Positions 10,970-23,900 of a stretch of DNA of 64,000 nt are shown here, piece after piece. Position numbers and translations under genes: made by a program. How positions within the stretch are numbered: the first letter of the stretch is position 1; each line of letters starts with the position of its first letter. The notes under the pieces are model-generated. The model did no database searches. It was not told the origin of the DNA and worked only from the letters and a program-made list of their open reading frames with translations. This DNA comes from Embiotoca jacksoni (taxonomy: Eukaryota > Chordata > Actinopteri > Embiotocidae), in assembly GCA_022577435.1 (NCBI GenBank), contig JAKOON010000040.1:887187-951186 (forward strand). Direction: 5' to 3'.

Positions 10970-11310
10970 ATGTCACAGAAAACCTTTGAATGCCGTTTCT
11001 GAGATAACACGTTCACACGAACACTCACAAGAATGGGTCGAGGTGAAAGGGACATTGACCTTCGACCTCCAAAATCTGATCAGTTCATCTTTGAGTCCAA
11101 GGGAATAATTGTACCATATTTGAAAAGAGACCCTCAGAATATATCTGAGATATCCCGTTGACAATGAAAAATGGATGTGAGGTCACGGTGACCTTGACCT
11201 TCAACCACCAAAATCTGTTCAGTTCATCCTGGAGTCCAAGTGAATATTTGTACTAAAGTTAAAGAAATTCCTTTGATGCATTCCTGAGATATTCGGCAGT
11301 CATCCAGGTG
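10970..11310. repeat. Dispersed repeat with internal period of about 139 bp (about 2.4 copies)
   Basis: The phrase TTGACCTTCGACCTCCAAAA at 11055 recurs as TTGACCTTCAACCACCAAAA at 11194. Each is followed by a similar block: CAGTTCATC, TGGAGTCCAAG or TTGAGTCCAAG, then an AAATTTGAA-like stretch and CTGAGATAT. A partial earlier copy ends with TTTCTGAGATAACACGTTCAC near 10996-11016. I recognise this wording as a common interspersed repeat in fish genomes but cannot name its family. Confidence 0.75.
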
Positions 11311-11392
11311 CAGGTCAAAGTTATGTGCACTGGAGGTGTGGACAACATTTTTAGTAATTTGGTGAACACAAACACAAGCGTATCTGTGGCGT

Positions 11393-11412
11393 ATCTATGA
11401 TGTATCATAGAT
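11393..11412. repeat. Inverted repeat at the left edge of the 22-bp satellite
   Basis: ATCTATGAT (11393-11401), a GT spacer, then ATCATAGAT (11404-11412) form a perfect 9-bp stem. The right arm has the same sense as the satellite and the left arm is the reverse, so satellite-like sequence first appears here in both orientations. Confidence 0.85.
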
Positions 11413-11530
11413 CTATCGTAGCTAGATCATAGATAGATCATAGATAGATCTAGAGATCATAGATAGATCTAGATAGATCATAGACTGATCATAGATAGAG
11501 CATAGATAGATAATAGATAGATCATAGATA

Positions 11531-11840
11531 GGGCGGCACGGTGGTGCAGTGGTTAGCATTGTCACCTCACAGCAAAAAGGTTCCGGGTTCGAATCCGGTC
11601 CTGGGCCTTTCTGTGAAGAGTTTGCATGTTCTCCCTGTGCTTGCGTGGGTTCTCTCCGGGTTCTCCGGCTTCCTCCCATCATCCAAAAACATGCACCTCA
11701 GGTCAGGTTACCTGGCGCCGCGCTAGTGGCAGCCTGCTGCAGCAGCTCCCCCCTGAGAGCCCCCCCTGAGAGCCCCCCTGCTGTAGCGAAGAAATTTCCC
11801 CTCGGGGATTAATAAAGTGTATAAAATCAAAATCAAAAAA
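11531..11840 (+). mobile_element. tRNA-headed SINE-like dispersed repeat inserted in the 22-bp satellite
   Basis: The first 70 bp look like a polymerase III promoter head: an A-box match TGGTGCAGTGG at 11542-11552 and a B-box match GGTTCGAATCC at 11586-11596. A body follows with TTTGCATGTTCTCC and GGTTCTCTCCGGGTTCTCCG, then a C-rich stretch with a small internal duplication (CCCTGAGAGCCCC, 11748-11785). The tail is CTCGGGGATTAATAAAGTG and ends in an A-rich run. I recognise the head and tail as a very common fish repeat but cannot assign a Repbase name. ATAGATA flanks both sides, which fits a short target duplication, but the satellite itself makes this ambiguous. Confidence 0.85.
11542..11596 (+). 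promoter_or_regulatory. Polymerase III-type A box and B box of the SINE-like element
   Basis: The A box TGGTGCAGTGG and the B box GGTTCGAATCC are separated by about 33 bp, the spacing seen in tRNA genes and tRNA-derived SINEs. The B box is a perfect match to the textbook consensus. I found no intact tRNA cloverleaf, so this is not called a tRNA gene. Confidence 0.75.
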
Positions 11841-14800
11841 TAGATAGATCATGGACTGATCATAGATAGATCATGGACTGATCATAGATAAATCATGGAC
11901 TGATCATAGATAGATCATAGACTGATCATAGATAAATCATGGACTGATCATAGATAGATCATAGACTGATCATAGATAGATCATGGACTGATCATAGATA
12001 AATCATGGACTGATCATAGATAGATCATAGACTGATCATAGATAGATCATGGACTGATCATAGATAGATCATGGACTGATCATAGATAGATCATAGACTG
12101 ATCATAGATAGATCATGGACTGATCATAGATAAATCATGGACTGATCATAGATAGATCATAGACTGATCATAGATAGATCATGGACTGATCATAGATAGA
12201 TCATGGACTGATCATAGATAGATCATAGACTGATCATAGATAGATCATGGACTGATCATAGATAGATCATGGACTGATCATAGATAAATCATGGACTGAT
12301 CATAGATAGATCATGGACTGATCATAGATAGATCATAGACTGATCATAGATAAATCATGGACTGATCATAGATAGATCATAGATAGAGCATAGATAGATC
12401 ATGGACTGATCATAGACTGATCATAGATAGATCATAGATAGAGCATAGACTGATCATAGATAGATCATAGACTGATCATAGATAGATCATGGACTGATCA
12501 TAGATAGATCATGGACTGATCATAGATAGAGCATAGACTGATCATAGATAGATCATAGACTGATCATAGATAAATCATGGACTGATCATAGATAGATCAT
12601 AGACTGATCATAGATAAATCATGGACTGATCATAGATAGATCATAGATAGAGCATAGATAGATCATAGACTGATCATAGATAGAGCATAGATAGATCATG
12701 GACTGATCATAGACTGATCATAGATAGATCATAGATAGAGCATAGACTGATCATAGATAGATCATAGACTGATCATAGATAGATCATGGACTGATCATAG
12801 ATAGATCATGGACTGATCATAGATAGAGCATAGATAGATCATGGACTGATCATAGACTGATCATAGATAAATCATGGACTGATCATAGATAAATCATGGA
12901 CTGATCATAGATAGATCATAGACTGATCATAGATAGATCATAGACTGATCATAGATAGATCATGGACTGATCATAGATAGATCATGGACTGATCATAGAT
13001 AAATCATGGACTGATCATAGATAGATCATGGACTGATCATAGATAGATCATGGACTGATCATAGATAGATCATAGACTGATCATAGATAGATCATGGACT
13101 GATCATAGATAGATCATGGACTGATCATAGATAAATCATGGACTGATCATAGATAGATCATAGACTGATCATAGATAAATCATGGACTGATCATAGATAG
13201 ATCATGGACTGATCATAGATAAATCATGGACTGATCATAGATAGATCATGGACTGATCATAGATAGATCATAGACTGATCATAGATAGATCATGGACTGA
13301 TCATAGATAGATCATGGACTGATCATAGATAGATCATAGACTGATCATAGATAGATCATGGACTGATCATAGATAAATCATGGACTGATCATAGATAGAT
13401 CATGGACTGATCATAGATAGATCATAGACTGATCATAGATAAATCATGGACTGATCATAGATAGATCATAGATAGAGCATAGATAGATCATGGACTGATC
13501 ATAGACTGATCATAGACTGATCATAGATAGATCATGGACTGATCATAGATAGAGCATAGACTGATCATAGATAGATCATAGACTGATCATAGATAAATCA
13601 TGGACTGATGATAGATAGATCATGGACTGATCATAGATAGAGCATAGATAGATCATGGACTGATCATAGACTGATCATAGATAGATCATAGACTGATCAT
13701 AGATAAATCATGGACTGATCATAGATAAATCATGGACTGATGATAGATAGATCATGGACTGATCATAGATAGATCATAGACTGATCATAGATAAATCATG
13801 GACTGATCATAGATAGATCATAGATAGAGCATAGATAGATCATAGACTGATCATAGATAGAGCATAGATAGATCATGGACTGATCATAGACTGATCATAG
13901 ATAAATCATGGACTGATCATAGATAGATCATAGACTGATCATAGATAGATCATGGACTGATCATAGATAAATCATGGACTGATCATAGATAGATCATGGA
14001 CTGATCATAGATAGATCATAGACTGATCATAGATAAATCATGGACTGATCATAGATAGATCATAGATAGAGCATAGATAGATCATGGACTGATCATAGAC
14101 TGATCATAGATAGATCATAGATAGAGCATAGACTGATCATAGATAGATCATAGACTGATCATAGATAGATCATGGACTGATCATAGATAGATCATGGACT
14201 GATCATAGATAGAGCATAGACTGATCATAGATAGATCATAGACTGATCATAGATAAATCATGGACTGATCATAGATAAATCATGGACTGATGATAGATAG
14301 ATCATGGACTGATCATAGATAGAGCATAGATAGATCATGGACTGATCATAGACTGATCATAGATAGATCATAGACTGATCATAGATAAATCATGGACTGA
14401 TCATAGATAAATCATGGACTGATGATAGATAGATCATGGACTGATCATAGATAAATCATGGACTGATCATAGATAAATCATGGACTGATCATAGATAGAT
14501 CATAGACTGATCATAGATAAATCATGGACTGATCATAGATAAATCATGGACTGATCATAGATAAATCATGGACTGATCATAGATAGATCATAGACTGATC
14601 ATAGATAAATCATGGACTGATCATAGATAGATCATAGATAGAGCATAGATAGATCATAGACTGATCATAGATAGAGCATAGATAGATCATGGACTGATCA
14701 TAGACTGATCATAGATAGATCATAGACTGATCATAGATAGAGCATAGATAGATCATAGACTGATCATAGATAGAGCATAGATAGATCATAGACTGATCAT

Positions 14801-17800
14801 ATAGATCACAGATAGATCTAGATAGAGCATAGATAGAACATAGACTGATCATAGATAGATCATAGATAGATCTAGATAGAGCATAGATAGATCATAGACT
14901 GATCATATAGATCACAGATAGATCTAGATAGAGCATAGATAGATCATAGACTGATCATAGATAGATCTAGGTAGAGCATAGATAGAGCATAGACTGATCA
15001 TAGATAGATCATAGATAGATCATGTAATAACCCCTTTACATGTAATGAGCACTTTACATGTAGTAACCCCTTTACTTTTAATAACCCCTTTATATGTCAT
15101 ATCTCTGTCATAACCCCTTTACATGTGATAAACTCTTTACTTTTAATAACCCCTTTACATGCAATAAACCCTTCACATGTAATAACCCCTTTACTTGTAA
15201 TAACCACTTTACATGTAACAAACACTTTACATGTAATAACTTCACATGTAATAACCACTTTGTATGTAATAACCAATTTACATGTATTAACCACTTTAAA
15301 TGTAATAACCACTTTACATGTAATAACCACTTTACATGTAGTAACAACTTTCCATGTAGTAACAACTTTCCATGTAGTAACGACTTCACATGTAATAACC
15401 ACTTTACTTTTAATAATCCCTTTGCATGTCACATGTCATAACCCTGTCATAACACTTTTGCGTGTAATAACCCATTTACTTTTAATAACCCCTTTACATG
15501 TAATAACCCATTGATATGCAATACCTAATTTACATGTACTAACCACTTTACATGAAATAACCTCTTCACTTGTAATAACCACTTTAAATGTAATGACCAC
15601 TTTACATGTAATAAACAGTTTACATGTAATAACCCCTTTACATGTAATAACCCCTTTAAATTTATAAACCCTTTACATTGAATAAACCATTTACTTGTAA
15701 TAACCACTTTAAATTTAATAAACCCTTTACATTTAATAAACCCTTTACATGTAATAACCCCTTTATATGTAATAACCACTTTACACTTTGCATGTAATCA
15801 CCACTTTATATGTAATAACCACTTTAAATGTAATAACCACTTTACATGTAATAATCACTTTACATGAAGTAACAACTTTACACATAGTAACCACTTTACA
15901 CGTAATAATCCCTTTACTTGTAATAACCACTTTACATGTAATAACCACTTTAAACGTAATAACCACTTTACATGCAATAACCCAATTACAAGCAATAACC
16001 CCTTGACATGCAATGCCAAATTTACATGTACTATCCACTTTACATGTAATAACCTCTTCACTTGTAATAACCACTTTAAATGTAATAACCACTTTACATG
16101 CAATAACCTCTTTACATGTAATAACCACTTTACACTTTGCATGTAATAACCACTTTACACTTCACATGTAATAACCACTTTACTTGTAATAACCACTTTA
16201 CATGTAATGACTTCACATGTAATAACCACTTTACATGTAGTAACAACTTTACAGGTAATAACTACTTTGCACGTAATAACCACTCTGCATGCAACTACTT
16301 CACATGTCATAACTCCTTTACATGTAATAACCCCTTTAAATGTAATAACCCCTTTAAATGTAATAACCCCGTTACATGTAATAACCCCTTTACTTGTAAT
16401 AACCACTTTACATGTAACAACTGCACATGTAATAACCGCTTTACGTGTAACAACCACTTTCCATGTAATAAACATTTTACATGTAATAGCTCATTTACTT
16501 GCAATAACCACTTTACATGTAGTAACCACTTTACATGTAATAACCCTTTACATTTAATAAACCATTTACATGTAATAACCACTTTACACGTAATAACCAC
16601 TTTACACTTCACATGTAATAACCCCTTTACTTGTAATAACCACTTTACATGTGACAACTTCACATGTAATAACCTCTTTACTTGTATTAACCACTTTAAA
16701 TGTAATAACCACTTTCCATGTAATAAACATTTTACATGTAATAGCTCATTTACTTGCAATAACCACTTTACATGTAGTAACCACTTTACATGTAATAACC
16801 CTTTACATTTAATAACCCCTTTACTTGTAATAACCACTTTACATGTAGTAACCACTTTACATGTAGTAACCACTTTACATTTAATACACCCTTTACATGT
16901 AATAACCACTTCGCATGTAATAACCACTTCACATGTAATAACCCCTTTACATGTAATAACCCCTTTACTTGTAATAACCCCTTTACATGTAATAACCACT
17001 TCACATGTAATAACCACTTTACATGTAACAACTTCACATGTAATAACCCCTTTACATGTAACAACCCCTTTACATGTAATAACCCCTTTACTTGTAATAA
17101 CCCCTTTACATGTAACAACCCCTTTACATGTAACAACCCCTTTACATGTAATAACCCCTTCACATGTAACAACCCCTTCACATGTAATAACCACTTCACA
17201 TGTAATAATCCCTTTACATGTAACAACCCCTTTACATGTAATAACCCCTTTACATGTAACAACCCCTTTAATGTAATAACCTCTTTAAATGTAATAACCC
17301 CTTTACATGTAACAACCCCTTTACATGTAACAACCCCTTTACATGTAATAACCACTTCACATGTAATAACCCCTTTACATGTAACAACCCCTTTACATGT
17401 AATAAACCCTTTATTTGTAAGAACCACTTTACATGTAACAACTTCACATGTAATAACCCCTTTACATGTAACAACCCCTTCACATGTGATAACCACTTCA
17501 CATGTAATAATCCCTTTACATGTAACAACCCCTTTACATGTAATAACCCCTTTATATGTAACAACCCCTTTACATGTAATAAGCCCTTTACATGTAATAA
17601 CCACTTTACACTTTACATGTAATAACCACTTTAAATGTAATAACCACTTTACATGTAATAATCACTTTACATGAAGTAACAACTTTACACATAGTAACCA
17701 CTTTACACGTAATAATCCCTTTACTTGTAATAACCACTTTACATGTAATAACCACTTTAAACGTAATAACCACTTTACATGCAATAACTCATTTACTTGC

Positions 17801-19329
17801 AATAACCACTTTACAAGTCATAACCCCTTTACATTTAATAAACCATTTACATGCAATAACCACTTTACATGTAATAACCACTTTACACTTTACATGTAAT
17901 AACCACTTTACACTTCACATGTAATAACCACTTTACTTGTAATAACCACTTTACATGTAACAACTTCACATGTGATAACCACTATACATGTAACAACCAC
18001 TTTACATGTAATAACCACTTTACATGTAATAACCACTTTCCATGTAATGACTTCGCATGTAACAACCACTTTACTTGTAGTAACAACTTTACAGGTAATA
18101 ACTACTTTGCACGTAATAACCACTCTGCATGCAACTACTTCACGTCATAACTCCTTTACATGTAATAACCCCTTTAAATGTAATAACCCCTTTAAATGTA
18201 ATAACCCCGTTACATGTAATAACCCCTTTACTTGTAATAACCACTTTACATGTAACAACTGCACATGTAATAACCGCTTTACGTGTAACAACCACTTTAC
18301 ATGTAATAACCACTTTAAATGTAATGACTTCACATGTAATAACCACTTTACATATAATAACCTCTTTACTTGTAATAACCACTTTAAATGTAATAACCAC
18401 TTTCCATGTAATAGACATTTTACATGTAATAGCTCATTTACTTGCAATAACCACTTTACATGTAGTAACCACTTTACTTGTAATAACCCCTTTAAATGTA
18501 ATAACCCCTTTACATGTAACAACCCCTTTACATGTAACAACCCCTTTACATGTAATAACCCCTTTACTTGTAATAACCCCTTTACATGTAATAACCCCTT
18601 TATTTGCAATAACGACTTCACATGTAATAACTTCACGTGTAATAACCCCTTTACATGTAACAACCCCTTTACATGCAATAACCCCTTTACATGTAATAAC
18701 CCCTTTACTTGTAATAACCCCTTTACATGTAATAACCACTTCACATGTAATAACCACTTTACATGTAACAACTTCACATGTAATAACCCCTTTACATGTA
18801 ACAACCCCTTTACATGTAATAACCTCTTTAAATGTAATAACCCCTTCACATGTAACAACCACTTTACATGTAACAACCCCTTTACATGTAATAACCACTT
18901 CACATGTAATAACCCCTTTACTTGTAATAACCCCTTTACATGTAACAACCCCTTTACATGTAATAACCCCTTTATTTGTAATAACCACTTTACATGTAAC
19001 AACTTCACATGTAATAAACCCTTTACATGTAACAACCCCTTCACATGTAATAACCACTTCACATGTAATAATCCCTTTACATGTAACAACCCATTTACAT
19101 GTAATAACCCCTTTACATGTAACAACCCCTTTACATGTAATAAGCCCTTTACATGTAATAACCCCTTTACATGTAATAACCACTTTACACTTTCCATGTA
19201 ATCACCACTTTACATGTAATAACCACTTTAAATGTAATAATCACTTTACATGAAGTAACAACTTTACACATAGTAACCACTTTACACGTAATAATCCCTT
19301 TACTTGTAATAACCACTTTACATGTAATA

Positions 19330-20961
19330 ACCACTTTAAACGTAATAACCACTTTACATGTAATAACCACTTTACATGTAGTAACAACTTTCCATGTAGT
19401 AACAACTTTACATGTAGTAACGACTTTACATGTAATAACCCATTTACTTTTAATAACCCCTTTACATGTAATAACCCATTGATATGCAATACCTAATTTA
19501 CATGTACTAACCACTTTACATGAAATAACCTCTTCACTTGTAATAACGACTTTAAATGTAATGACCACTTTACATGTAATAAACAGTTTACATGTAATAA
19601 CCCCTTTAAATTTATAAACCCTTTACATTGAATAAACCATTTACTTGTAATAACCACTTTAAATTTAATAAACCCTTTACATTTAATAAACCCTTTACAT
19701 GTAATAACCCCTTTACACTTTACATGTAATCACCACTTTACATGTAATAACCACTTTAAATGTAATAACCACTTTACATGTAATAATCACTTTACATGAA
19801 GTAACAACTTTACACATAGTAACCACTTTACACGTAATAACCCCTTTACTTGTAATAACCACTTTACATGTAATAACCACTTTAAACGTAATAACCACTT
19901 TACATGCAATAACCCAATTACAAGCAATAACCCCTTGACATGCAATGCCAAATTTACATGTACTATCCACTTTACATGTAATAACCTCTTCACTTGTAAT
20001 AACCACTTTAAATGTAGTAACCACTTTACATGTAATAAACATTTTACATGTAATAACTCATTTACTTGCAATAACCACTTTACAAGTCATAACCCCTTTA
20101 CATTTAATAAACCATTTACATGCAATAACCACTTTACATGTAATAACCACTTTAAACGTAATAACCACTTTACATGTAATAACCACTTTACATGTAGTAA
20201 CAACTTTCCATGTAGTAACAACTTTACATGTAGTAACGACTTTACATGTAATAACCCATTTACTTTTAATAACCCCTTTACATGTAATAACCCATTGATA
20301 TGCAATACCTAATTTACATGTACTAACCACTTTACATGAAATAACCTCTTCACTTGTAATAACGACTTTAAATGTAATGACCACTTTACATGTAATAAAC
20401 AGTTTACATGTAATAACCCCTTTAAATTTATAAACCCTTTACATTGAATAAACCATTTACTTGTAATAACCACTTTAAATTTAATAAACCCTTTACATTT
20501 AATAAACCCTTTACATGTAATAACCCCTTTACACTTTACATGTAATCACCACTTTACATGTAATAACCACTTTAAATGTAATAACCACTTTACATGTAAT
20601 AATCACTTTACATGAAGTAACAACTTTACACATAGTAACCACTTTACACGTAATAACCCCTTTACTTGTAATAACCACTTTACATGTAATAACCACTTTA
20701 AACGTAATAACCACTTTACATGCAATAACCCAATTACAAGCAATAACCCCTTGACATGCAATGCCAAATTTACATGTACTATCCACTTTACATGTAATAA
20801 CCTCTTCACTTGTAATAACCACTTTAAATGTAGTAACCACTTTACATGTAATAAACATTTTACATGTAATAACTCATTTACTTGCAATAACCACTTTACA
20901 AGTCATAACCCCTTTACATTTAATAAACCATTTACATGCAATAACCACTTTACATGTAATA
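19330..20961. repeat. 816-bp tandem duplication inside the 18-bp array
   Basis: The block 19330-20145 is repeated at 20146-20961. Marker strings recur at a constant offset of 816: the GATATGCAATACCTAATTTA variant at about 19491 and 20307, and the AATGCCAAATTTACATGTAC variant at about 19943 and 20759. The junction falls in ACCACTTTAAACG versus ACCACTTTACACT. Confidence 0.85.
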
Positions 20962-23900
20962 ACCACTTTACACTTTACATGTAATAACCACTTTACACTT
21001 CATATGTAATAACCACTTTACTTGTAATAACCACTTTACATGTAACAACTTCACATGTAATAACCACTATACATGTAACAACCACTTTACATGTAATAAC
21101 CACTTTACATGTAATGACTTCACATGTAATAACCACTTTACATGTAGTAACAACTTTACAGGTAATAACTACTTTGCACGTAATAACCACTCTGCATGCA
21201 ACTACTTCACATGTCATAACTCCTTTACATGTAATAACCCCTTTAAATGTAATAACCCCTTTAAATGTAATAACCCCGTTACATGTAATAACCCCTTTAC
21301 TTGTAATAACCACTTTACATGTAACAACTGCACATGTAATAACCGCTTTACGTGTAACAACCACTTTCCATGTAATAAACATTTTACATGTAATAGCTCA
21401 TTTACTTGCAATAACCACTTTACATGTAGTAACCACTTTACATGTAATAAGCCTTTACATTTAATAACCCCTTTCCATGTAAGAGCCATTTTAAATGTAA
21501 TAGCTCATTTACTTGCAATAACCACTTTACATGTAGTAACCACTTTACATGTAATAACCCTTTACATTTAATAAACCATTTACATGTAATAACCACTTTA
21601 CACGTAATAACCACTTTACACTTCACATGTAATAACCCCTTTACTTGTAATAACCACTTTACATGTAATAAACATTTTACATGTAATAGCTCATTTACTT
21701 GCAATAACCACTTTACATGTAGTAACCACTTTACATGTAATAACCCTTTACATTTAATAAACCATTTACATGTAATAACCACTTTACACGTAATAACCAC
21801 TTTACACTTCACATGTAATAACCCCTTTACTTGTAATAACCCCTTTACATGTAATAACCCCTTTACTTGTAATAACCACTTTACATGTAGTAACCACTTT
21901 ACATGTAGTAACCACTTTACATTTAATACACCCTTTACATGTAATAACCACTTCGCATGTAATAACCACTTCACATGTAATAACCCCTTTACATGTAATA
22001 ACCCCTTTACTTGTAATAACCCCTTTACATGTAATAACCACTTCACATGTAATAACCACTTTACATGTAACAACTTCACATGTAATAACCCCTTTACATG
22101 TAACAACCCCTTTACATGTAATAACCCCTTTACATGTAACAACCCCTTCACATGTAACAACCCCTTCACATGTAATAACCACTTCACATGTAATAATCCC
22201 TTTACATTTAACAACCCCTTTACATGTAATAAGCCCTTTACATGTAACAACCCCTTTACATGTAATAAGCCCTTTATATGTAATAACCCCTTTACTTGTA
22301 ATAACCCCTTTACATGTAATAACCACTTCACATGTAATAACCACTTTACATGTAACAACTTCACATGTAATAACCCCTTTACATGTAACAACCCCTTTAA
22401 TGTAATAACCTCTTTAAATGTAATAACCCCTTTACATGTAACAACCCCTTTACATGTAACAACCCCTTTACATGTAATAACCACTTCACATGTAATAACC
22501 CCTTTACATGTAACAACCCCTTTACATGTAATAACCCCTTTACATGTAAGAACCCCTTTACTTGTAATAACCCCTTTACATGTAACAACCCCTTTACATG
22601 TAATAACCCCTTTATTTGTAAGAACCACTTTACATGTAACAACTTCACATGTAATAACCCCTTTACATGTAACAACCCCTTCACATGTAACAACCCCTTT
22701 ACATGTAACAACCCCTTTACATGTAATAACCACTTCACATGTAATAACCCCTTTACATGTAACAACCCCTTTAATGTAATAACCTCTTTAAATGTAATAA
22801 CCCCTTTACATGTAACAACCCCTTTACATGTAACAACCCCTTCACATGTAATAACCACTTCACATGTAATAATCCCTTTACATGTAACAACCCCTTTACA
22901 TGTAATAACCCCTTTATATGTAACAACCCCTTTACATGTAATAAGCCCTTTACATGTAATAACCACTTTACACTTTACATGTAATCACCACTTTACATGT
23001 AATAACCACTTTAAATGTAATAACCACTTTACATGCAATAACTCATTTACTTGCAATAACCACTTTACAAGTCATAACCCCTTTTCATTTAATAAACCAT
23101 TTACATGCAATAACCACTTTACATGTAATAACCACTTTACACTTTACATGTAATAACCACTTTACACTTCACATGTAATAACCACTTTACTTGTAATAAC
23201 CACTTTACATGTAACAACTTCACATGTGATAACCACTATACATGTAACAACCACTTTACATGTAATAACCACTTTACATGTAATAACCACTTTACATGTA
23301 ATGACTTCGCATGTAACAACCACTTTACATGTAGTAACAACTTTACAGGTAATAACTACTTTGCACGTAATAACCACTCTGCATGCAACTACTTCACATG
23401 TCATAACTCCTTTACATGTAATAACCCCTTTAAATGTAATAACCCCTTTAAATGTAATAACCCCGTTACATGTAATAACCCCTTTACTTGTAATAACCAC
23501 TTTACATGTAACAACTGCACATGTAATAACCGCTTTACGTGTAACAACCACTTTACATGTAATAACCACTTTAAATGTAATGACTTCACATGTAATAACC
23601 ACTTTACATATAATAACCTCTTTACTTGTAATAACCACTTTAAATGTAATAACCACTTTCCATGTAATAGACATTTTACATGTAATAGCTCATTTACTTG
23701 CAATAACCACTTTACATGTAGTAACCACTTTACTTGTAATAACCCCTTTAAATGTAATAACCCCTTTACATGTAACAAACCCTTTACATGTAACAACCCC
23801 TTTACATGTAATAACCCCTTTACTTGTAATAACCCCTTTACATGTAATAACCCCTTTATTTGCAATAACCACTTCACATGTAATAACTTCACATGTAATA

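Larger units (their letters stand above)
11393..15020. repeat. 22-bp GATC-rich satellite, about 150 units, interrupted by one dispersed element
   Basis: The unit is approximately ACTGATCATAGATAGATCAT followed by GG or AG. It carries the palindrome TGATCA plus a second GATC in most units. The main variants replace AGATAGATC with AGATAAATC, or insert ATAGATAGAGC blocks. No unit contains CpG. The core from about 11841 to 14800 is homogeneous. Both edges (about 11413-11530 and 14800-15020) carry a distinct variant, AGATAGATCTAGATAGA, absent from the core. The right edge abuts the 18-bp array with no spacer. Confidence 0.95.

Noticed and set aside
11531..11600. A functional tRNA gene
   Set aside because: Only the A and B boxes fit; I could not form an acceptor stem or anticodon arm, and the body and tail are those of a dispersed repeat.
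15094..15514. Cys-Asn-rich 115-codon frame as a secreted cysteine-rich peptide
   Set aside because: It is the TCNNHF reading of the 18-bp unit and lacks a signal peptide or varied cysteine spacing.
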